Part shown: piece by piece, positions 56,901-64,000 of the stretch
Layout: every line of letters starts with the position of its first letter
Numbering within the stretch: the stretch's first letter is position 1
Origin: Flaccisagitta enflata
Taxonomy: Eukaryota; Chaetognatha; Sagittoidea; Aphragmophora
Direction: 5' to 3'
DNA: 64,000 bases
Assembly: GCA_965153355.1 (NCBI GenBank)
Contig: OZ231126.1
Coordinates: forward strand, 95,232,001-95,296,000
Position numbers and translations under genes: made by a program
The notes under the pieces: generated by a model
The model's input: the letters and a program-made list of their open reading frames with translations, nothing else
Databases searched by the model: none
Told to the model about the DNA's origin: nothing

Positions 56901-57880
56901 ATCGATACACGCGTTCTGAGAGTGTCTTGTCAGATATTTGAGCAGTATGTATGTCCGTCCAACCATCTGTCTCCCTAGATGTATCACACACAATCAGCAT
57001 TTTGCTACACGCAGTACGTTTTTTCAAGCACTGTCGTACTTGGCTATCACAACTGGTCAGCCTTTTTTCTTTTGATACATGATGTTCTGAGCCTAAAATA
57101 CGAATTTCATCATCTTAGCTTGTTCAAACCCTTCGCCGAAATCCATTTATCTATCACTACTCCAAGGTGGTTGTGGTGAAAGTGTTGAAATTTGGTCACT
57201 TTGGGCTCAAAATCGGGCCACTTTGGTTTTGAAATTTGACCCCAAATCCATGAGATTATGAAACTAGAGCTCAAGAGCTAACCAGTGGTGCAATCCGCAT
57301 GTTGCTATTGTTTTTTGTTCAGATTTGAGAGCATTTCAAAGATGGAAGGGTATGAGGGTTTTTTTACCAGATGAATTTGGTGGTCAATTTTGACATTTTT
57401 TACAATTTTTGATATATTTCCGCTTTGGATAGACAAATTTAGATGAAATTGGTGACCAAATTGAAGAGTTTTTGATGCTCTTATTGAATCTGGTAAAATT
57501 TTTGATCAATATGACCCTCAAATTTTTTGGGAGACTCTAGAAGCAGGTGCTAAAAAGTGAATTTTTCCGCCATTTTGGCTACTTTGGTCAAAAAATTCGG
57601 GCACTTCCGAGTTTGAAAAAGACAAAAAATCCATGAGCAAATTAAACTACAGTGCAAGATGTAATCAATGGTGCAATCGCCATGTCGACATGTTAAAGCA
57701 TATAGATTTGGCACAGCTTAAAAGATCAGTGGGTATGACAAAATATCATTTTTTGGTAATTTTGGTCATTTTGGGCTCGAACTTGGGCCACTGCACTTTA
57801 TAAATTTGACCCAAAATCCATGAGATTATAAAACTAGACCTCATGAGCTAACCAGTAGTGCAATCTGCAAGTTGCTATCG

Positions 57881-58052
57881 TTTTTAGTTGCGGACACGCA
57901 ACTCTATAAGAGGCTTTGTCCGTCCTCGGTCCATCCGTCGGTCCGTCGGTCCGTTGGTCCGTCCATAACCATCGAGTCGAAAAGTGAGGAAACGCGCATT
58001 TCCGCCCCTGCCCACCCGTCCGCAACTGGTGGCCGTGTATCCGGCCTTGTTT
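57881..58052 (+). mobile_element. Family A element with readable empty sites
   Basis: TTTTTAG, hairpin GTTGCGGACACGCAAC, CTCTATAAGAGGCTTTGTCC, distal arm GTCCGCAAC, end GTGTATCCGGCCTTGTT. Sister copies of the host repeat without the element (57306-57330, and inverted at 59378-59405) read GCTATTGTTTTTTGTTCAGA and GCTATCATTTTTTATTAAGA. The occupied copy reads GCTATCGTTTTT, element, TGTTAAGA. Confidence 0.85.
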
Positions 58053-58289
58053 GTTAAGATTTGAGAGCATTTCAAAGATGGAAGGGTATGAGCGTTTTTT
58101 ACCACATGAATTTGGTGTTCAATTTTGATGTCTTTTACAATTTTTGATATATCTCCGCATTGGATGGATACATTTAGATGAAATTGGTAACCAAATTGAA
58201 GAGTTTTTGATGCTCTAGCTGAATCTGTCAAAATTTTCGATCGATATGACCCTCAAAAATTTTGGGAGACTCTAGAAGCAGGTGCTAAC

Positions 58290-58875
58290 AGGTCGCCCAA
58301 GGGCAAGATGTGGTCAGCGATACCCGTTGCCCTGCTTTGCATGATTGTGAAATGGAGTGATAGGAAGCAAGGCAGCGGCCCCAAAGGGAACAAAGTCCTG
58401 TAGAATACAGGGGGACTTTTGTTTGTCCATCTGTCCGTCCGTCCGTCCGTCCGTCCGTCCATCCGTCCGCCCCCCAGGCCCTCTCAGGCTCTCTCTCCAG
58501 GCCTGAAATCAGCCCTCTCAGGCCACAAAACCTGTCCTCTTGACCTTGAATCTGAGCAGGCAGATGTCAGGCCTTAGAGGGCAGATTGGCAGCCTGAGAG
58601 GCAAATTCAAGGCCTGAGAGGACAGATTTCAGGGCCTTAGAGAGCAGATTTCAGGCCTGAGAGGGCATATTTCTGGCCTGAGAGGGCAGATTAAAGGCCT
58701 GAGAGGACCAATTTCAGGACCTTGGAGGGCAGATCTCAGGCCTAAGAGGGCAGATTTCAGACCTGAGAGGGCCTGGGGGACAAACGGAAGGATAAATGGA
58801 CGAACAAACGGACAGACAAATAAAAGTCCCCCTGTGTTCTTCAGGGCTTTGTCCCCTTTGGGGTTGCTAGCTAAA
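58290..58875. mobile_element. Family B foldback element
   Basis: GTGGTCAGCGATACCCGTTG, GCAGCGGCCCCAAAGGGAAC, GTCCTGTAGAATACAGGGGG, (GTCC)n, GGCCTGAGAGGGCAGATTTCA minisatellite, and the inverted end AAAAGTCCCCCTGTGTTCTT, TTTGTCCCCTTTGGGGTTGCT. It lies between GAAGCAGGTGCTAA and AAAGTGAATTTTT, which are adjacent at 57541-57565. Confidence 0.75.
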
Positions 58876-59916
58876 AGTGAATTTTTGCCATTTTGGCTAC
58901 TTTGGTCAAACCACCAGATAGAAGAAGACAAAAAATCCATGAGCAAATTAAATTACAGTGCAAGATCTAACCAATGGTGCAATCGCCATATCAATATGTT
59001 AAAGTATATAGATTTGGCAGAGCTTCAAAGATCAGTTGGTTAGATCTTGAACTGTAGTTTAATTTGCTCATGGATTCTTTGTCTTTTTCTATCTCGGAAG
59101 TGCCCGAATTTTTTTACATAGGTAGCCAAAATGGAAAAAAAAATTCACTTTTTAGCACCTGCTTCTAGAGACTCCCATAGATTTTGAGGGTCATATCGAT
59201 CAAAAATTTTAACAGATTCAGTTAGAGCATCAAAAAATCTTTAATTTGGTCACCAATTTTATCTAAATTTGTAAATTCAAAGCACAGATATATCAAAAAC
59301 TGTAAAAATGTCAAAATAGGCCACCAAATTCACTGATAAAATAACCTTCACACCCTTCCATCATTGATGAGCTCTCAAATCTTAATAAAAAATGATAGCA
59401 ATATGCGGATTGCACCACTGGCTAGCTCTTGAGTTCTAGTTTCATAATTTTATGGATTTCAGGTCAAATTTCAAAAGCAAAGTGGCCCCATTTTGAGCCC
59501 AAAGTGACAAAATTTCAACATTTTCACCACAACCACCTTGGAGAAGTGATGAATAAAGGGATTTCGACAAAGGGTTTTATCAAGCTAAGATGATAAAAAT
59601 TGTATTTTAGGCTCAGTAAATCATGTATCAAAATAAAAAAGGCTGACAAGTAGTGATATCCAAGTATAACAGTGCTTGAAGAAACGTAACACGCAGTGAC
59701 ACAATCAGGACGCGTCGTTGCCCGATCGGGCTTGTTTTCTTCGCTTTTGGATTCCCTGATTCTTCTTATATTGGAGATTGAAGAGGAAATCTCAATTCTG
59801 CGCTTGATTTTGTTTACTTTCCGTCGAAGAAAAACAAATCGCGGCCCTTTTTTCCTCTCACCTTACCTTTCCTTCGGTTCCTCCTCACCTTACTTTTTTC
59901 CAATGATATTTCTCGC

Positions 59917-59974
59917 GTTGTTGTTGTTGTTGTTGTTGTTGTTGTGGTTGTGGTTGTGGTTGTTGTTGTGGTGG

Positions 59975-60014
<40 letters not shown>

Positions 60015-60035
60015 CGTTGCTGCTGTTGTTTTTTT
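59917..60035. repeat. (GTT)n microsatellite
   Basis: GTT with GTG interruptions; the Val- and Leu-rich frames are artefacts. Confidence 0.95.
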
Positions 60036-60342
60036 TCGTTGTTATTTTTGTTGTTATTGTTGTTTTTCCTTCTTTTTGCTTTGTAAGGTTCTAATCTTTC
60101 CTCGCTTCATTTTTCGTTTTGTTAATATAGTAACATGAGGTCCAATCCACACAATTTCACAGCGAAAATGATATCCTCGCTCACTGAGCTCATTTTGCGC
60201 TCTGGGCCCGCTCATTGGGCCATAAGATAATTAATGAAGGGGGAACGAGACTGGGAAAAGCTTGTGCACGAATGAAGGAACTCATTTTTTTCTCTCTCTT
60301 GCTAATCGTTTTTCATTCCTTGTTTTCCCTCTTTCTTCATTT

Positions 60343-60550
60343 GATTTTTTTTATAGATGCGTCCTCGCATCTCTATGAGAGGATGTTTCCCTTGGTAGGT
60401 AGATAGGTAGGTGGGTAGTTATGTCCATAACTCAAAATCTTTTTTTGAATATGATTCTTAAGATTTTCTCTTCATTTCTTCATCTTTTTCCTCTTAAGTT
60501 ATCTTGTGAGGAAAGAGACCGCATCTATTGGACATCTCTTGGCCTTGTTT
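60343..60550 (+). mobile_element. Family A element, GATGCGTCC subtype
   Basis: T-run, hairpin GATGCGTCCTCGCATC, CTCTATGAGAGGATG, GGTAGGTAGATAGGTAGGTG in place of GTCC repeats, distal ACCGCATCTATTGG, end CTTGGCCTTGTTT. Confidence 0.65.
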
Positions 60551-60987
60551 AAAAGGAGGTGAAGGGAAAGACGGAGAAAGATGGATCAGCATTTGGGGGG
60601 TGGGGAGGGAGAGGGAGAAAGAAGGAGCAACAGGGGCGGGGGCAGGCGAGGGTGTGGTGGCAAATTTGAAAGAAAGTCGTTTCTAACTTAAACGGATTCC
60701 CTTGTGACAAAATTACCTATTCTCTTCGTCTCATCCCCCTCCTTCTTTCTAACCTCTTCGCTTCTTTCTCCTTTTCTTTTCTTTTTTTTGTCTAAGTCTA
60801 TCTGTGTTTTTTCCTTTCTATCTGTCTGTCTGTCTGTCTTTTATTCCTCTCTATCTGTCTGTCTGTCTGTTTTTTTTTCTCATGAGACACACCTCAACAT
60901 TCTTCTTCTCAAGAGACACAATTTCTTTTTCCTCTCAATCTAAGGATCTTATTATTTTTTTCATAACTTATCAATACTAAATACAAA

Positions 60988-61170
60988 TGAACAAGTAACG
61001 CGGGGTTACAATATCGTCGCGGACAGGTGGGCAGGGGTATACAACCCCCTCCACACCCCCATCCCCCACACACACCTGCGGCATCTCAAATGCGCGGTTT
61101 TACACTTTTCGACTTGTGCGTTATGGACCAACAGCCCGATGGATCAACAGTGATTAGACCAAGGTTGCAG
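60988..61170 (-). mobile_element. Family A fragment, GTAACC end subtype
   Basis: AACAAGTAACGCGGGGTTAC, ATCGTCGCGGACAGGTGGGC, AGGGGTATACAACCCCCTCC; the hairpin end is not found. Similar ends lie at 34027-34082, 46320-46378 and 47905-47935. Confidence 0.6.
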
Positions 61171-61233
61171 AAGCTATGTTGAATAATTTAGACAAGGTAC
61201 TCGGAAGACCGATTGTGTCAGTTGGCGTCCATA

Positions 61234-61348
61234 TTTTTAGGTGCGACAAAGCACCTCTATAACTGGCTCTGTCCGTCGGTTGGTTGGTCTGTAACGCATT
61301 CCTTCGACGATCAACATGTCGCATCTTATTGGCCTACTTGGCCTTGTT
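61234..61348 (+). mobile_element. Family A element, GGTGCGAC subtype
   Basis: TTTTTAG, hairpin GGTGCGACAAAGCACC, CTCTATAACTGGCTCTGTCC, GGTTGGTTGGTCTGTAACGC, distal TGTCGCATC (T for C against the arm), TTATTGGCCTACTTGGCCTT, GTTC. Confidence 0.8.
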
Positions 61349-61519
61349 CTTCCCATCTTGTAACGGACGACTCTTTGAAAAGAAGATATTATCAATTGTT
61401 GGGCTGACGGTCAAATAAGCATCAACTTTGGAAAGGTGCGGCGCCTTAACAATTTGAGTTACTAACCCCAGATTGGTAAATTAAAAAAAAACAACCAAAT
61501 TAAACCATGAAGCAATGAG

Positions 61520-61521
<2 letters not shown>

Positions 61522-61574
<53 letters not shown>
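61522..61574. repeat. (CA)n microsatellite
   Basis: Pure (CA)n. Confidence 0.95.
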
Positions 61575-61575
<1 letters not shown>

Positions 61576-61683
61576 AAGCTCACCAGCACTCAATAATTAA
61601 TCGTTGAGTTTCGAAGCCAAATCAATACGCAACGCTTGCAATTTGCGTGCCTGTTGCGGTCGTTGTGTTTTACTTCATCGTCG

Positions 61684-62425
<742 letters not shown>

Positions 62426-62599
62426 TTGTTTTCCTTTCTTTTCTCGGAATTCCACCTCGTTTCACCTGAGGAAAGAAGAAAAGGTAAAAAAGGAAAAAGA
62501 AAATAAGAAGAGGGCAACGGAGGAAAAACAAAGCCAAAACCTATAAGTCGCGTGCGAGATATTGATAACTGAATTCACCTGACTCCTTATTGTATCACT

Positions 62600-63332
62600 T
62601 TATTGACTTAAACCTGACTTTAACCAGACATGAATTGGACTTAAACCAGACTTATACCAGAATTCAACCAGAGCTTAACCAGAATAAAACCAGACTAAAA
62701 CCTAACTTAAACCAGACATAAACCAACTTAGACCAGACTTAGACCAGACTTAAACCAGAGTTAAACCAGACTTAAACCAGACTTAAACCAAACTTAAACC
62801 AGATTCAAACTAGACCTAAACCAGAGCTAAACCAGACTTTAACCAGACTTAAACCAGAATCAATCCAGACTTAAACCAGACTTAAATCAGATTTAAACCA
62901 GACTTAAACCTGACTTAGACCAGACTTGAACCAGACCTAAACCAGACTTAAACCAGACTTTAACCAGACTTTAACCAGACATAAACCAGAATCAATCCAG
63001 ATTTGAACCAGACATAAACCAGACCTAAACCTGACCTAAACCAGACCTGAACCAGACCTAAACCTGACTTAAACCAACTTAAACCAACTTTTACCAACTT
63101 AGCTAGACTTAAGACCAGACTTAAACCAGACTTAAACCAGACTTGAACCAGACTTAAACCAGACCTAAACCAGACTTAAACCAGACTTTAACCAAACTTA
63201 AACCAGAATCAATCCAGACTTATACCAGACATAAACCAGACTTAAACCAGACTTAAACCTGACCTGAACCAGACCTAAACCAGGCCTAAACCAGACTTAA
63301 ACCTGACTTATTCCAGACCTGAACCAGACTTA
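62600..63332. repeat. 12-bp satellite ACTTAAACCAGA
   Basis: About 60 units with CTTAAACC/CCTAAACC/TTTAACC variation. It continues at 63931-64000 after the inserted element and runs off the window. Confidence 0.95.
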
Positions 63333-63930
63333 ACCATGGCAAAAAAAAAAAAGAGACAAATTGTTTTTCAATGTTTCACATTCATCCAATGAGAAAAACA
63401 TGGCAAAATCCATGACCGTTTTAAAGATCTTCAAAAGATCTTCAAAATGGAACCATGCTGGTTGTTGTAGCTTTATTTGTTTAGAAATGACATAGGGATA
63501 AAGAGTAGATGGTCAAGACTGTAAAAGCCAAGTTGAAAAAGCTGTACTTTTTTGTTAGTTCATAAAAAAAACAGAGAAAAAAAATATTTTCGAACTTTTT
63601 CTTAGAGTATTTTCAAAGATTTTTGAATTTTCTTTCATTCAAGACCAATCCCAGATCTGTAACTCAAACCGTTTAGAAGTTAGAGCTTGTCAAAGTGAAA
63701 TACTTCTTTCAAAACCTTTTGAATACAGATGAATCAAAAAATTTAATATGGAAATGTTTTCATTCATTCTTGTGCCATTTTTAAACGAATAAAGCTAGAA
63801 CTACCAGCAAAGTTGCGTTTGAAAGATCTTTTGCAGATCTTTCAAACGGCCATGGATTTTTTATATTTCATATCATTAGCTCAGCAGAAATAAGCTAAAT
63901 GAGTTGTCTCTCTTTTTTTTTTGCCATGGT
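63333..63930. mobile_element. TA-flanked (or TTAA-flanked) foldback element in the 12-bp satellite
   Basis: Ends ACCATGGCAAAAAAAAAAAA and, inverted, ACCATGGCAAAAAAAAAGAG; next inward is AGACAAATTG or AGACAACTCATT. Arms share TTTAGAAATGACATAGGGAT and its inverse ATGCCATTTTTAAACGAAT (diverged), and AAAGATCTTCAAAAGATC with TTTGAAAGATCTTTTGC. Left flank CAGACTTA, right flank TAAACAAGACC: removal restores the satellite CAGACTTAAACC. Non-coding. Confidence 0.85.
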
Positions 63931-64000
63931 TAAACAAGACCTTAACTAAACTTAAACCAGACCATAATCAAACTAAAACCAGACTTGAACCAGACTTGAA

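Larger units (their letters stand above)
57005..59695. mobile_element. 2.7 kb foldback element with nested insertions
   Basis: Outer arms: CACGCAGTACG ... TTCAAGCACTG (57011-57032) against CAGTGCTTGAA ... CACGCAGTGAC (59671-59700), continuing inward through AGGTGGTTGTGGTGAAAGTG (57163) and its inverse near 59530, with the inverse copies extending through TTAGCACCTGCTTCTAGA. The middle holds a third partial copy (57770-58290). A family A element (57881-58052) and a family B element (58290-58875) are inserted in it. No coding capacity. Confidence 0.75.

Overview
This is a window of nuclear eukaryotic DNA. It is AT-rich, has GT-AG introns whose flanking exons keep reading-frame phase, has an AATAAA signal after a stop codon, and carries a very heavy load of microsatellites, minisatellites and short foldback (inverted-repeat) elements. 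Protein similarities, judged by eye only, point to an animal or close relative. I cannot name the species. Most long open frames here are translations of simple repeats such as (GAAA)n, (GA)n, (GT)n and (GTT)n, and are not genes. LAYOUT: 1-9.5 kb holds foldback elements, satellites and a decayed Penelope-like retroelement fragment. 8.9-12.5 kb may be one hairpin-ended element carrying a nested TA-inserted foldback element inside a 22-bp minisatellite. 12.6-15.9 kb has a 565-bp tandem duplication and a 30/60-bp satellite. 16.2-20.0 kb carries two paralogous terminal exons on the + strand. 22-25 kb is minisatellite plus a foldback element enclosing a degenerate tRNA-like sequence. 26.8-31.9 kb holds candidate exons of an acidic, low-complexity protein. 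33.0-41.9 kb holds a phase-consistent eight-exon gene for a coiled-coil and CxxC protein resembling transposase-derived proteins. 43.2-48.3 kb holds a second phase-consistent gene with an acidic exon, a duplicated three-exon domain module and a C-terminal AT-hook. 50.5-51.0 kb has the last two exons of another gene with a polyA signal. The rest, 51-64 kb, is repeats, including a 2.7 kb foldback element and a 12-bp satellite running off the right edge. REPEAT SYSTEMS: Family A is a short dispersed element, present in about 25 whole or partial copies, bounded by TTTTTAG plus a terminal hairpin on one side and CTTGTT on the other. The hairpin arm sequence differs between subfamilies, and a matching sequence near the far end differs with it. 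One copy sits in a duplicated locus whose sister copies preserve the empty site, and shows insertion into a T-run without an evident target duplication. Family B carries a GGGCAGCGGCCCCAAAGGG-type end and often brackets a 20-bp GGCTGGGATTTGAGCCTCAA minisatellite. Several unrelated foldback elements are flanked by TA, and three sit inside satellite units, so the original empty site can be read directly.
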